From positions 1-62,454 of the forward strand of contig LWDP01000006.1 in the NCBI GenBank assembly GCA_002087915.1: DNA of 62,454 nt. The letters run 5' to 3'. This DNA is from Enterospora canceri (Eukaryota; Microsporidia; Enterocytozoonidae). Positions 9,030-18,020 of this stretch are shown piece by piece. Position 1 is the stretch's first letter; each line of letters begins with the position of its first letter. A program made the translations under genes and the position numbers. Under the pieces are notes generated by a model. That model was not told where the DNA came from. It was given only the letters and a program-made list of their open reading frames with translations, and searched no databases.

Positions 9030-9314
9030 TCATTCTGCAACGAGTCTCTCAACCTGTACGTAGTGAATTCGATTATTCTGATACACAGCAAGTATCAGCA
9101 TCTTGTTGCTTCCAGTGCATACGCGTTGATACGCCACAATCTCCCTGTACGTCATACCCTCCTCAAAAAGAACTAGGCCGTACTTCGAGTGGACTGCATC
9201 GCAGCTGGCCGTGTAAACGAGCAGATCCAATCCGTATTTCAGTGCATCGTTGTAGAGGAGACTGTTCTTATCCAGGTCTTTTTTTACCAAATCCAGTACC
9301 ACTTCCCGGATCAT
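9030..9314 (-). CDS. tRNA-splicing endonuclease catalytic subunit (Sen2/Sen34-like), minimal
   Basis: It would cut introns from precursor tRNAs in the nucleus as part of the Sen complex. The 94-residue protein is essentially only the catalytic nuclease domain. The pattern GLDLLVY, then VHSKYGLVLF, then NKMLILAVY fits the tRNA-intron endonuclease fold. The triad is present as Y34, H42 and K71. The Tyr-His spacing of 8 matches yeast Sen2 (Y289, H297) and Sen34 (Y209, H217). The amino-terminal domain found in yeast and archaeal relatives is missing. The start at 9314 is the first ATG in frame; the open frame extends 12 codons further without one. Sen2 and Sen34 cannot be told apart from this fragment. 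Confidence 0.8.
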   Translation of the reverse strand: MIREVVLDLVKKDLDKNSLLYNDALKYGLDLLVYTASCDAVHSKYGLVLFEEGMTYREIVAYQRVCTGSNKMLILAVYQNNRIHYVQVERLVAE

Positions 9315-9346
9315 AAAGGAGGCAGAACAAAATAGAAATATTTTAC

Positions 9347-10051
9347 TCAAACCATCTCATTCGTCTTCTCAACTGCGTCATTCTGGATCTCTTCAACCTT
9401 CTTCTTGTTTCGTACGACGAATACGGCCAATGCGTCCAGAAGAAGAAGCACAATCCGTGGAATCAGGGATAGTAGGAGGCCATTTGCAACCTGATCAATG
9501 AGTTTGTTGAATGAGACCACGTCGATCAGGCAGAAGAGGATCCATCCAGTAAAGAGCACTCCCAGGAGATCATTTGAGTCCTTGTTCATTCTGCTGAGAC
9601 CAAACGAGATCACTATGCCCAGAAGAACTGCGATCAGAAATTGAATCACGCCTGAAAAACCAAGGAAAATCGAAAGCTGGCAGCCAGTCAAGTACCCCGT
9701 AGATGCAATGCTAGTCAGTTCAAGAATGGATGATCTCGTATTCAACATGAATAGCAGTCCATAGGCCAGAAGATAGAAGAAGATGGTTCCTACCACTGCC
9801 TGAATTCCACTAACGAATCCTTTTGTGATTGCATAATGAGTCAATGCCAGTACACACGTGTATGTTGCAATACAATTCTTCTTGTATGAATCGTACTTCT
9901 GCCATGGAATGATCATTGCAACACCAACTGCCGCAAATGATGCAATCGTAGTTGCCTTTGTGAAGTAGTCTGGGACTGCTGTGTAACCTGGTGGCATCGC
10001 ATACATCACGCCTAGGTCTGATGCAGCTGCTGTTCTGAAAAACTGTAGCAT
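9347..10051 (-). CDS. Multi-spanning membrane protein, paralogue of the next gene
   Basis: The product has 234 residues with about seven hydrophobic helices, a short amino-terminal segment ending in a Pro-rich stretch (MPPGYTAVPDYF) and a charged carboxy tail ending NEMV. The gene at 10174-10941 has the same layout: LPPPIYMHPETLF near the amino end, GW followed by a hydrophobic stretch and LI near the middle, and a basic tail ending KEMVI. The two therefore look like a diverged tandem pair. No transporter or enzyme motif is recognised. A stop codon lies five codons upstream of the chosen ATG, which follows ctctctcctat. Confidence 0.8.
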   Translation of the reverse strand: MLQFFRTAAASDLGVMYAMPPGYTAVPDYFTKATTIASFAAVGVAMIIPWQKYDSYKKNCIATYTCVLALTHYAITKGFVSGIQAVVGTIFFYLLAYGLLFMLNTRSSILELTSIASTGYLTGCQLSIFLGFSGVIQFLIAVLLGIVISFGLSRMNKDSNDLLGVLFTGWILFCLIDVVSFNKLIDQVANGLLLSLIPRIVLLLLDALAVFVVRNKKKVEEIQNDAVEKTNEMV

Positions 10052-10173
10052 ATAGGAGAGAGTGGTTCAGTTAAATACCATTGAATAATCACTAACCAAT
10101 AAAAATGCACCATTAATGGTGGACATATTTGCTAAATATCTGCCTATAAAAATAAAAATACGAATATTCTTTA

Positions 10174-10941
10174 CTAAATCACCATTTCCTTCACGTTCTT
10201 CACTGCTGGTAACTTCTTTTGCTTCTTTCCGCTCTTTTTCTTGCGAAATAATACCCGTAGTACTGTATAACACATGAAAGTAGTCGACAGAATCCCAATC
10301 AGGTAGACTGCTCCAATTTTCTTGCTTTCTTGATCACCCTGATAAAAGTATCCAATCAATTTCCCACCAGTTAGAACGTTGGCCAGGCTGTAGAAGAGCC
10401 ATCCTGCCATTGTTCCAAATAGAATGAACTTCCTGATTCTTCTTGCTACGTAATACAGTACCACGTATAGCACCGTAAATCCTAACATTGTTCCCATAGC
10501 TGATTCCTTGGTTTCTAAATCAAGTAGAAGGTAAAGGGTGATTCCATTAGCGTATGCTCCACCCAGTGAACTCGTAAGTACCTTTACACGCCTATAAAAC
10601 ATGTTCATCACAGTCACCACAAGTATGATCATGGCACTGATGAAGTATGGACTCCATGATGCAGGTGTCACGCTATCAAGCCTATGAACCAGAGTGTCGT
10701 ACATTCCAAAGTGATTCAATCCCATTATTATTCCTGATATTGCAACTGCATTGTACTTGATGTTCTTTAGGTAGAAAGTTGGATACAAAATGATGGAGCC
10801 TGTGATTGCGAAATCAAGGGCATTTTTGGTCTGTTTGAAGAGAGTCTCAGGGTGCATGTAGATTGGAGGAGGGAGCTCGCGGACTGTTTCTGCTGGTAGC
10901 AGCATTGCTGCAAATGCAGTATGGATCATCTGAAGCAACAT
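10174..10941 (-). CDS. Multi-spanning membrane protein with amino-terminal signal-like segment
   Basis: The product has 255 residues. It begins with a hydrophobic leader (MLLQMIHTAFAAMLLPAE), then a Pro-rich loop, about seven membrane helices and a Lys-rich tail. The first in-frame ATG is at 10941; the frame is open for eight more codons but lacks an ATG there. It shares layout and short motifs with the gene at 9347-10051, and more loosely with the one at 6187-6831. The function is unknown. The neighbouring genes run in the same direction at short spacing, and the next gene to the right is divergent. Confidence 0.8.
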   Translation of the reverse strand: MLLQMIHTAFAAMLLPAETVRELPPPIYMHPETLFKQTKNALDFAITGSIILYPTFYLKNIKYNAVAISGIIMGLNHFGMYDTLVHRLDSVTPASWSPYFISAMIILVVTVMNMFYRRVKVLTSSLGGAYANGITLYLLLDLETKESAMGTMLGFTVLYVVLYYVARRIRKFILFGTMAGWLFYSLANVLTGGKLIGYFYQGDQESKKIGAVYLIGILSTTFMCYTVLRVLFRKKKSGKKQKKLPAVKNVKEMVI

Positions 10942-10995
10942 AAAGGAGTGGAGTAGACTGGTCAATTGGTTGATATATGAATAATTGGTTCCTTT

Positions 10996-11487
10996 ATGCC
11001 TGAAAATAAGAAGAGTGGAATAAGAATACGCTACGTGAAGAACATTTTGAATGAGCCATTTGAGAAGAAGGAGAGAAGAGCACCGCTGAGTGCGTATGAG
11101 AAGCTGATGAAGAGAGCTGAGAAGGAGTCAGAGGAGGATGAGCACGACAGTCTCGAAAGAATGGAGAGAATGGTAGCACATGAGTTCAAAACTGTTGAGA
11201 ATTCGTCTCGAATAAATTTAACAGGTGAATTTGAGGACAAGGTGAAACCAGTCAAAATGGGTTGGATGAAGCGTATTGTGAAACTGATGAAGAGGAAGAA
11301 GGTTGAGGAAGAGCAAGCGAGTGAAGACAGGACACTGTTGGAAGGTGTACCATACGAAAATGTAGATGTAAATAAGAATAGAAGCAAAATGAGTAGAATA
11401 GGGAAGTGTGTCCAGGTTGTAGTGAATAAGAGTGTGAAACAGACGTGTAAAATAGCAAAGAGCATCTCAAGAAAGATGAAGCAGTGA
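10996..11487 (+). CDS. Basic protein of unknown function
   Basis: The product has 163 residues, strongly charged, with alternating acidic (KESEEDEHDSLERMERM) and Lys/Arg-rich stretches (WMKRIVKLMKRKK, SISRKMKQ) and no membrane helix or signal peptide. The ATG at 10996 follows ggttccttt. High charge and a basic carboxy end suggest a nucleic-acid or ribosome-associated role, but this is inference from composition only. It lies 32 bases ahead of another plus-strand gene. Confidence 0.7.
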   Translation: MPENKKSGIRIRYVKNILNEPFEKKERRAPLSAYEKLMKRAEKESEEDEHDSLERMERMVAHEFKTVENSSRINLTGEFEDKVKPVKMGWMKRIVKLMKRKKVEEEQASEDRTLLEGVPYENVDVNKNRSKMSRIGKCVQVVVNKSVKQTCKIAKSISRKMKQ

Positions 11488-11519
11488 TACGAAATATGGG
11501 CAAGTTATAAATTTTACCC

Positions 11520-12992
11520 ATGTTTGGTGAGAGTGTGGCTTACTACTATGGAAACGTATTCAGAAGTCATTTTATAGCACCAGATAAAAGATACAGAATA
11601 AGTGGATTGGATATGGGTGTATTGGAGGAGTCAGGAGCAGAAGATATCAGAGCAGTGGGACGAGTGAATCAGAACAACGAGATTGAGCTATTCAACTGCG
11701 ACTTGAGAGTGGTAAATACGTTTGTGATTGGTGAGACTGATCAATATTATGAGGTGTATGGAACAGAGGGAATAAAGACGGTGATAGAGAAGCCAGTGGA
11801 ATTGAGAAGGAATAAGATGTATTTATGCACAGTTGTAGGGGAAAAAGATGAAATGAGAATTTTGAAACTGGTGAAAAATGGAGAGAAGAAGAGGATTCCT
11901 GGTACATTTCTGACTGGTGAATTGGTGATAAAAGAGCATGGCCATTGGATCAAGACAGCCGTAGGAAGTGGACCAATTCAGTTACAGAGCAATAGAGAGT
12001 ACAAGAATGGTGAGAGTGTGACTGCTATACTGAATTATGCCTGTGGAAATAAAACTGGATTTGTTGAGACAAACAATCCAATACGTCACAGCAGAGTCAA
12101 CGTAGTGGCAACAAGAGGCGGAATCCACTGGGTTGAGAGTGGAAATGTGCGTGGAATTGTCCTTGAGACCGAAGATACCAAGAACAAGAATGAGCTTGTT
12201 GTGAAGGTGGAAAAGGTGAGACTGGGCCACTACGTGTTCAGAGAGAGTGGACTAGAAATTGGAGGAAGACGCCTCTTTCGAATTGTAGGAAGAACGGCAG
12301 CAACAGACTGCTTTCTGCTACGAATTCAGAAGACGAAGGAGAAGCTGAAGGCGAGAGTGATTGGAGACCACAGAATAAAGCAGTTTCGAGGATCAATCGT
12401 AGACTACGACGATACGACTGATCTATATCTCGTTGAAATTGAGAAAGAAGAAGAAAGGGAGGAAGCAGCAAACAAGTCAGAAACAAACAAGGAGGTTCTT
12501 GATGAAATCAGGGAGTCGTTGCTTCTGAACAACTACGCTGTCTTTGCCAAATACGACAGTCTCCTCTACACCGACGTGGAAGTGCTCTTTCTGTTTCTGT
12601 CTCATTTGCTCTCCCAAAACAAGCTTGATTTGGAGGACATCAGCAAATACCTTCCAGGGCACCTCAAGAACGAGAATACCACGAGAAAACTGGCTGAAAT
12701 CAGGAACAAACCCCTCAGGGAGCACATTTTCAGGAAAACGGGGAAGAAGAGTGCGTTTCTGGCACTGTCTGAGATGCTTAGTCCCGCTGAACTACGCGAA
12801 TACTGCAAAAACAGACGAAATCTGGCCTATTTGGCAACACAGGCAGCAAACAGCAAAACAGTCAAAAAGTTACTTGATTCAGGCGTAGTTGAAACAGAGG
12901 AGCAGCTTCGAATTGTCCTGAGCAAAGTCAGAGACGATTCAGAACGAGCCACTCTCCAGGCCAATGCTCCTCCACTAACTAACCAATATTAG
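11520..12992 (+). CDS. Unknown 490-residue soluble protein, beta-rich then helical
   Basis: The first about 310 residues alternate short beta-like stretches and loops, with repeating units such as RYRISGLDM, KTGFVETN and GRTAATDCFLLRI. These are compatible with several small beta-barrel (OB or S1-like) modules, but no signature is decisive. Residues from about 325 to the end are helical (EVLFLFLSHLL, FLALSEMLSPAELREY, TVKKLLDSGVV). No signal peptide or membrane segment is seen. The start directly follows ataaattttaccc, one of the clearest start signals in the window. The gene ends eight bases before the stop of a convergent gene. Confidence 0.8.
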   Translation: MFGESVAYYYGNVFRSHFIAPDKRYRISGLDMGVLEESGAEDIRAVGRVNQNNEIELFNCDLRVVNTFVIGETDQYYEVYGTEGIKTVIEKPVELRRNKMYLCTVVGEKDEMRILKLVKNGEKKRIPGTFLTGELVIKEHGHWIKTAVGSGPIQLQSNREYKNGESVTAILNYACGNKTGFVETNNPIRHSRVNVVATRGGIHWVESGNVRGIVLETEDTKNKNELVVKVEKVRLGHYVFRESGLEIGGRRLFRIVGRTAATDCFLLRIQKTKEKLKARVIGDHRIKQFRGSIVDYDDTTDLYLVEIEKEEEREEAANKSETNKEVLDEIRESLLLNNYAVFAKYDSLLYTDVEVLFLFLSHLLSQNKLDLEDISKYLPGHLKNENTTRKLAEIRNKPLREHIFRKTGKKSAFLALSEMLSPAELREYCKNRRNLAYLATQAANSKTVKKLLDSGVVETEEQLRIVLSKVRDDSERATLQANAPPLTNQY

Positions 12993-12999
12993 CGTATTG

Positions 13000-13872
13000 C
13001 TACAAATCCAGTATTGTGTAGTGTTTTGCCTTTTCTCTTCTATATTTTATGAGAACAGTCACAATCACGATCACCAGAAAGAGGGGCAACACCACCCCAA
13101 ATGCAATTGCGAACTTGTGTCTTCTCCACCACGACCTGAACTTCTCGCTCTTCGTGTCTGCTGCTGCAAATGGCGACTCCTTCAGCATCTCAATTCCTGT
13201 GATTGGCTGATCTGCCTCCTTTTTGTTCCTGATCACCATGAAGTAGTTTGACTTGGTTTCAACCAGAATGTTGTACCGTGGATCGTACGCCTTCATCTCG
13301 AACCAGTAGCGACTATCCACCCCTTTCTGTGTTCCAGCATCCTTGGTCAACACGCCCAACAGCTCCTGAAGTGATACGAATGCGTACTGCCTACAGACCA
13401 ACTTGACGCAGTCGTAGACTGTGGAAGTTGGAAGAAGCCTGTCCTTGAACCACGGCTTCAGGGCAATGAAGTTCTTGATCACTGCCGTAACCACGGTGTG
13501 ATTTGGGTTTAGGGTTCTTTTGTACAAATTTGTTCTCAATTCCAGGAAGGAAGAAAGCACCAGAAATCTGGTGCTTTTTGTCACGTCCTCGAGAAGACAG
13601 TCCTTGTTCTCTCCATCCATTCCGTAGACGTAGGTGGACTCGTCGAAGCTGGCAACCACCTTCTCTGCCTCCTTGCTTCTCAGTGCGACCGATCGTATCA
13701 TTTTTGGTGTTGCAAACTCAACTGCCACGGTGTACGACGTGACATGAACTTCCTTGATCATTGTCTCGTCCACGATGCTCTGCTTCCTCTCCTCTTCCTC
13801 GTAGTCGAAGTCATCTGCTCTGACTGATCCAATGAGGAGTCCAATTCCACTTATTTTTTTTAATATCCACAT
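13000..13872 (-). CDS. Type I membrane protein, unknown
   Basis: The product has 290 residues. A signal peptide (ILKKISGIGLLIGSVRA, residues 3-19) is followed by an acidic stretch, a mixed ectodomain to about residue 250, one membrane helix (FAIAFGVVLPLFLVIVIVTVLI, about 251-272) and a short basic cytoplasmic tail. The start follows attccccct. It is one of three genes with this topology between 13 and 17.1 kb. The ectodomain has no recognised domain. Cell-surface or secretory-pathway location is inferred from topology. Confidence 0.82.
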   Translation of the reverse strand: MWILKKISGIGLLIGSVRADDFDYEEEERKQSIVDETMIKEVHVTSYTVAVEFATPKMIRSVALRSKEAEKVVASFDESTYVYGMDGENKDCLLEDVTKSTRFLVLSSFLELRTNLYKRTLNPNHTVVTAVIKNFIALKPWFKDRLLPTSTVYDCVKLVCRQYAFVSLQELLGVLTKDAGTQKGVDSRYWFEMKAYDPRYNILVETKSNYFMVIRNKKEADQPITGIEMLKESPFAAADTKSEKFRSWWRRHKFAIAFGVVLPLFLVIVIVTVLIKYRREKAKHYTILDL

Positions 13873-13984
13873 AGGGGGAATTGAGAATGCTCGTAGAGTA
13901 GTAGGATAATTCGTAAAGATAGGGGATTAGGAAGTGCCATATTTTATTCACATGAATACACTATTTACAATCTCTTATTTACAT

Positions 13985-14773
13985 TTAGTCTCCCTTGCAG
14001 CACATCACAAAGACCAGGAGCAATGCAACCAGTGCAATTGCAATCAGGGCGTAGAACCACCACTGCTTGTAAATTGCCGTTCCAGAAGCAAACTTGTACT
14101 TTCCGCCTTCTTCAGCCAGAATCACCTTGCTCTGCACCAGAAACTCCTTCTGGTCCGCCCCAACGCAGAGGAACTCGAGCACGTTGAGCGTGTTCTCGTC
14201 CTCAATCGCAGCAGACAGGTCGACCTTGAACTCCTTGAAGGCCACCTTGCTCTCCAGGAACTCCTTCTTCTGCGTATCGCTCATTTTGTCCCAGTCTGCC
14301 TGACTTGGCACGTCCTTGTCGTCAAGCACGCTGCTGATCGATGAAAGGGTCACGTCACCAGTGATCATCTTCTTTGGTTCGGTGATGATCTTCTCTACGT
14401 CCAAATCATCAGCAGTGATTCCACTACTGCTGCTTGCCTTATCGGTATCATCCTCTTCACCCTTCTTCTTATCCTTAGAACTGTCTTTCTTAGAATCATC
14501 TTTCTTTGAATCATCTTTCTTAGATGAGTCACTCTTCTTTGGTTTTGAGTACAGTTTCACTGATGAAATAGTCACAATCGCCTTGTCTCCCTTCATTGCC
14601 AGCACAGTCTTGTCAATTGAGCCAGTGAAGTCCTTCGTATATTTCAACTTGTCAAATTCCATCTTATCAACATCAGTGTGTTCTACTGAGCTATCGTCTT
14701 TCGCCTTGACGGTATCAAACAGCTGTGTGAGTATCTGCCAGGTGATCATGAATGGGCTTTGTTTCCAAAACAT
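13985..14773 (-). CDS. Type I-like membrane protein with Lys/Asp/Ser repeat
   Basis: The product has 262 residues. An amino-terminal hydrophobic segment (MITWQILTQLF), a repetitive charged region at about residues 80-115 (units of SKKDD and SKKDS) and a membrane helix near the end (WWFYALIAIALVALLLVFVMCC, about 239-260) give a type I topology with almost no cytoplasmic tail. Two starts are possible: the ATG at 14773, or the ATG at 14749, which follows aagcccattc and would place the hydrophobic leader at the very amino end. The 12-base DNA repeat behind the charged region is at about 14475-14530. The function is unknown. Confidence 0.78.
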   Translation of the reverse strand: MFWKQSPFMITWQILTQLFDTVKAKDDSSVEHTDVDKMEFDKLKYTKDFTGSIDKTVLAMKGDKAIVTISSVKLYSKPKKSDSSKKDDSKKDDSKKDSSKDKKKGEEDDTDKASSSSGITADDLDVEKIITEPKKMITGDVTLSSISSVLDDKDVPSQADWDKMSDTQKKEFLESKVAFKEFKVDLSAAIEDENTLNVLEFLCVGADQKEFLVQSKVILAEEGGKYKFASGTAIYKQWWFYALIAIALVALLLVFVMCCKGD

Positions 14774-15043
14774 TTATAATGTTTGATCAATAAACAATGC
14801 ATGATGGTGTGATCTGGTAGGGTGATAGTGGTGATGCCTGGTGCAATGGCGGTGGTAGCAGCCTACGATCCAAGACGTAAACAAACAAAGAGTAAACAAA
14901 CAAGCAGAAACAACTTACAGGGTGAAATGGCAATTTAATTAGCGAATCAGAAATTAAAAAGGAATTCAAGGCGTATTCAGGCAGACTGTAACTCCCCTGG
15001 TCAACTGTGGTAGTGCAATTTTCCACTCTGAAAATCAGCCCAA

Positions 15044-15592
15044 ATGTCGATCTGCCGCAAGACGGATGTGCCCATGAATCAGCAAAATGCACCAAAGAAG
15101 AGCTGCCCAGAAAAGGAGTGGATCTGCAAGAAGCAGGACAAGCTGCTGAACAGGAACATCGGATACTCGATGCGTGGGTATCTCGATGCACCAGTGGGCG
15201 TCCTACGCTCTCGAAAGAAGGCTGGGACTCAATTTGACTACGGAATCACGTTTGAGAACGAAGGCGGAGAGGACGGGATGGGAGAGGCTGGTTCAGAGGG
15301 TCGACTCCTTGGCTGCGGCGGAGACTGCTGCGCCCTGGCCTGCAGCCGCTGTTCCAAGGTCTTTCTGTCTGAACAGGGATTCAGGTACCACGCTACGACG
15401 GTGCATGCTGCCGCAAGGGAGCAGCCACAGCCAGCAGTGGTGCTCGTGAAGCAGAAGAGCCACCAGAAGGCGCCAAAAGAGTACAGGTGCATTCCATGCA
15501 ACAAGCACTACAAGAACCACAATGGGCTGAAGTATCACAGGCAGAAGCACCACGCAGGTGAGTTACAGGAGAAGAAGAATGGCACCAAATAG
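15044..15592 (+). CDS. C2H2 zinc-finger protein, Sfp1/JAZF1-like
   Basis: This is probably a sequence-specific DNA-binding transcription regulator in the nucleus. Two C2H2 fingers occupy the carboxy half: C100/C103/H116/H121 and C149/C152/H165/H170. The second (EYRCIPCNKHYKNHNGLKYHR) carries the YKN.NGLKYHR pattern typical of yeast Sfp1, which controls ribosomal protein genes, and of animal JAZF1. The widely spaced 'split' fingers also fit Sfp1. The start at 15044 follows atcagcccaa. The amino-terminal 90 residues have no recognised domain. Orthology to Sfp1 is inference from the second finger. Confidence 0.82.
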   Translation: MSICRKTDVPMNQQNAPKKSCPEKEWICKKQDKLLNRNIGYSMRGYLDAPVGVLRSRKKAGTQFDYGITFENEGGEDGMGEAGSEGRLLGCGGDCCALACSRCSKVFLSEQGFRYHATTVHAAAREQPQPAVVLVKQKSHQKAPKEYRCIPCNKHYKNHNGLKYHRQKHHAGELQEKKNGTK

Positions 15593-15700
15593 ATTTGTTA
15601 GGAAGACGAATCCAAGTAAATTATAGGAGAATTGTTGTAGGGGTAGTTAGCTAGATCGTATTACGCCCAATAAATTGTATTATGCCTCCTTTTATCCCCA

Positions 15701-17068
15701 ATGATACTGTTCATAAGAGTATCGTATGCAATTGAATTTGGCATAGGAATGGAGACCAGGATGGATGACGTCTTCTTCTCAATGAATCAGAGTGAGAATC
15801 GGGCGATGAGGCTGGCCAACGAGGAGGAGCTGGCTGAATTTGATCAATTTAGGGAGGGAGAAAGGGGAGCCAGATTTCCAACCTACAGTGAGAGATACGC
15901 TATAAACGTGATTCACGATATGGGAATAGTGGCAGTACAGAGGAATAGGGCAGTATACGACAGCAATATTGATGATTTGAGACGGTCTTATCGGTATATT
16001 ATGGATGACTGTAATGAAAATGAAAGAGGGAAGTTTGCGATTCTGAGAATGGCACAGGGAAGCACGTTTGAGGGAATGAGGCACTGCAACGACTTCATCG
16101 CAAACAGGGCATTGAGTTTGGGGGTGAAGGTGCGAGGAGACCACGCCAGAAGAAACTACGTGTTGTTGGAGATGGTTGGAGACGATCCAATGGTGCTCAT
16201 GGTTCAGTTTGAGATAGCCAACCTGCGATTGGTCAACAGGGGGGCTCGGACTCGCATATTTAGGTTAGTAAAAGACAATTTGGTGATCAAACTATGCAAC
16301 CAAACGAGATACACCGATATCAAGATCTATAAAAATAGTGTTGCAGGCAGGTTCGAACCAGAGGAGCTGGTTGATGGCAATGCTGAAAATGAGGTGTTCT
16401 ACGTGAATCTCAGTCAAAGAACCACAGTTGATAAGGAGATGGACGTCTTCAGCAATTACATGAATCTAACAGTGAAATGGTGGGAATACGAGTACAAGAA
16501 GGACATAGTACGGGCAATAAGACAGGTTGGAACAGATCACATCATAACTGACTACACGGGTACGATACAAAGTGTACTAACCAAGTTGGTGATGAAATTA
16601 GGGTGGACCAGGGAGCAGGCTGAAATGAGACTTCTTGGCCTATTTGGGTCGTATGAGATCATCAGAATAATCTCCAGTGCGTACACCCCCTTGGAATACG
16701 ACTTCTGGTACACACAAAATATCAATCCTGATCAATGGTTTCATGATGAGGTGATGGCAATAGATGATTCGATGAAAATGGTAGAAAACAGAATAATGAA
16801 CGAGAAGGAGAACAGAATTGAACTCGCAAATGCATTTTCCAAGATGAATAACGTGCCAGAAGTAGAGAATCCAGTTGTAGCCAGAAATGTACAAATAGAG
16901 TTGGAAGACAGTGACTGTATTGGACCAGATAGGAGCAGTAACATGCCATACGTCCTGTTCTTCTGTGGAATAGGCCTCTCCTTCTGCTTCAGCCTCGTTG
17001 CCCTTCTCTACAACATCTGGATCGTAAACAAAACCAGGGACAAAACCAAGGCCAATTCCCCAAAATAA
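15701..17068 (+). CDS. Type I membrane protein, unknown, 455 residues
   Basis: A short amino-terminal hydrophobic stretch (MILFIRVSYAIEFGIG) acts as a likely signal peptide. A long, mostly polar ectodomain with several Arg-rich segments follows. One membrane helix near the carboxy end (YVLFFCGIGLSFCFSLVALLYNIWIV, about residues 413-438) precedes a Lys-rich tail. The start follows tttatcccca. No domain is recognised. Together with the genes at 13000-13872 and 13985-14773 it makes a local group of single-pass surface-type proteins, although sequence similarity among the three is not evident. Confidence 0.8.
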   Translation: MILFIRVSYAIEFGIGMETRMDDVFFSMNQSENRAMRLANEEELAEFDQFREGERGARFPTYSERYAINVIHDMGIVAVQRNRAVYDSNIDDLRRSYRYIMDDCNENERGKFAILRMAQGSTFEGMRHCNDFIANRALSLGVKVRGDHARRNYVLLEMVGDDPMVLMVQFEIANLRLVNRGARTRIFRLVKDNLVIKLCNQTRYTDIKIYKNSVAGRFEPEELVDGNAENEVFYVNLSQRTTVDKEMDVFSNYMNLTVKWWEYEYKKDIVRAIRQVGTDHIITDYTGTIQSVLTKLVMKLGWTREQAEMRLLGLFGSYEIIRIISSAYTPLEYDFWYTQNINPDQWFHDEVMAIDDSMKMVENRIMNEKENRIELANAFSKMNNVPEVENPVVARNVQIELEDSDCIGPDRSSNMPYVLFFCGIGLSFCFSLVALLYNIWIVNKTRDKTKANSPK

Positions 17069-17101
17069 CCTTATTTCAACCAAATTGGTTTGAAATGAAT
17101 C

Positions 17102-17851
17102 TCATGCATCCAATATTCTCTCAAACTTCTTCTTGTACAGTTCCAACCCCTTTTTAAGAATCTCCTTTGGCTTCCCAACTCCCTCTACGACCTCTACGTT
17201 CATCACAACACGTTCAACCTTCCTGAGATCGTAGACACCGCTGTCCTCGTTCACGAATGGCCACGACTCTCCCACCGTCTCGTTGTTCTCCTTCCACAGC
17301 ACCGTGTGCTTCTTCACGTTCTCCTCGTCGTAGCTGAATGCCACTGCTGTCACTGGACTGAATTTCGCATGCCTCGAATTCGCACTCACGCAGCTCTCTC
17401 TCCTGGCCACGCATCTCAGCTTTATCGACTGCTTTGGTGCCAATTTGCAGATCAACACGTTGCTTCCTCCCATTTGGAGCCCATGCGAGTTCGTCAAGTC
17501 CCTTCCCAACACGTCCATGTTTTCCACCGTATTGTTCGTCCTGTTCAACTGGAATACGACTGCACACTTCTCACAGTGCTCGTCGCAGTCACACGCGTCC
17601 TTCTCGATGAGACTGATTCGATCATCGAGTGGAAGCAGTCCCAGTCTATTTGCGACCATTTCGTCAGCGAAGACTGAGGTATTTTCTGTGATTTCGACGT
17701 AGTCGATTGCGAGGGTCGCCAGTTCGCCTAGGAGGATTCTTCTCAGTCCGTTTGCGAAGGAGACGTTGCACTGGAGTGCGAACTTGATGGATGTCTCCGT
17801 GAGCTCGATGAACTCGAACTTGACTGAGTTGACTGGATTCTCATTTGTCAT
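17102..17851 (-). CDS. RPB3: RNA polymerase II subunit RPB3
   Basis: RPB3 is part of the assembly platform of RNA polymerase II, pairing with RPB11. The 249-residue protein matches the alpha-like family. The dimerisation motif reads SFANGLRRILLGELATLAID (residues 31-50). A zinc-binding cluster follows as C87, C89, C93 and C96 (CDCDEHCEKCAVVF), corresponding to the CxC-x3-C-x2-C of yeast Rpb3. Further on are VLICKLAPKQSIKLRCVA and KFSPVTAVAFSYD. The cysteine cluster separates it from the Pol I/III subunit AC40. Yeast Rpb3 is about 70 residues longer at the carboxy end. The start follows ataaccccaaa. Confidence 0.95.
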   Translation of the reverse strand: MTNENPVNSVKFEFIELTETSIKFALQCNVSFANGLRRILLGELATLAIDYVEITENTSVFADEMVANRLGLLPLDDRISLIEKDACDCDEHCEKCAVVFQLNRTNNTVENMDVLGRDLTNSHGLQMGGSNVLICKLAPKQSIKLRCVARRESCVSANSRHAKFSPVTAVAFSYDEENVKKHTVLWKENNETVGESWPFVNEDSGVYDLRKVERVVMNVEVVEGVGKPKEILKKGLELYKKKFERILDA

Positions 17852-18020
17852 TTTGGGGTTATACTATTTTATGCAACAATTAAGCTTAAGTGGTATATAT
17901 AGATAGTAGTGTGAAATGTAGTAGTAATAATAGTATAGTAATAGTAGTAGTGTGAAATAGGTGCACCTACAATCATATTGAACAATCCAATCCTTTACTA
18001 ATCCACTACTATCTCCCTTA

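Noticed and set aside
10067..10273. Minus-strand 68-codon open frame between two membrane protein genes
   Set aside because: It overlaps the end of the 10174-10941 gene in another frame, has no start signal and no domain.
15238..15504. Minus-strand open frames opposite the C2H2 gene and at 14787-15191
   Set aside because: They are antisense shadows of GC-rich coding sequence; no start signal, signal peptide or domain.
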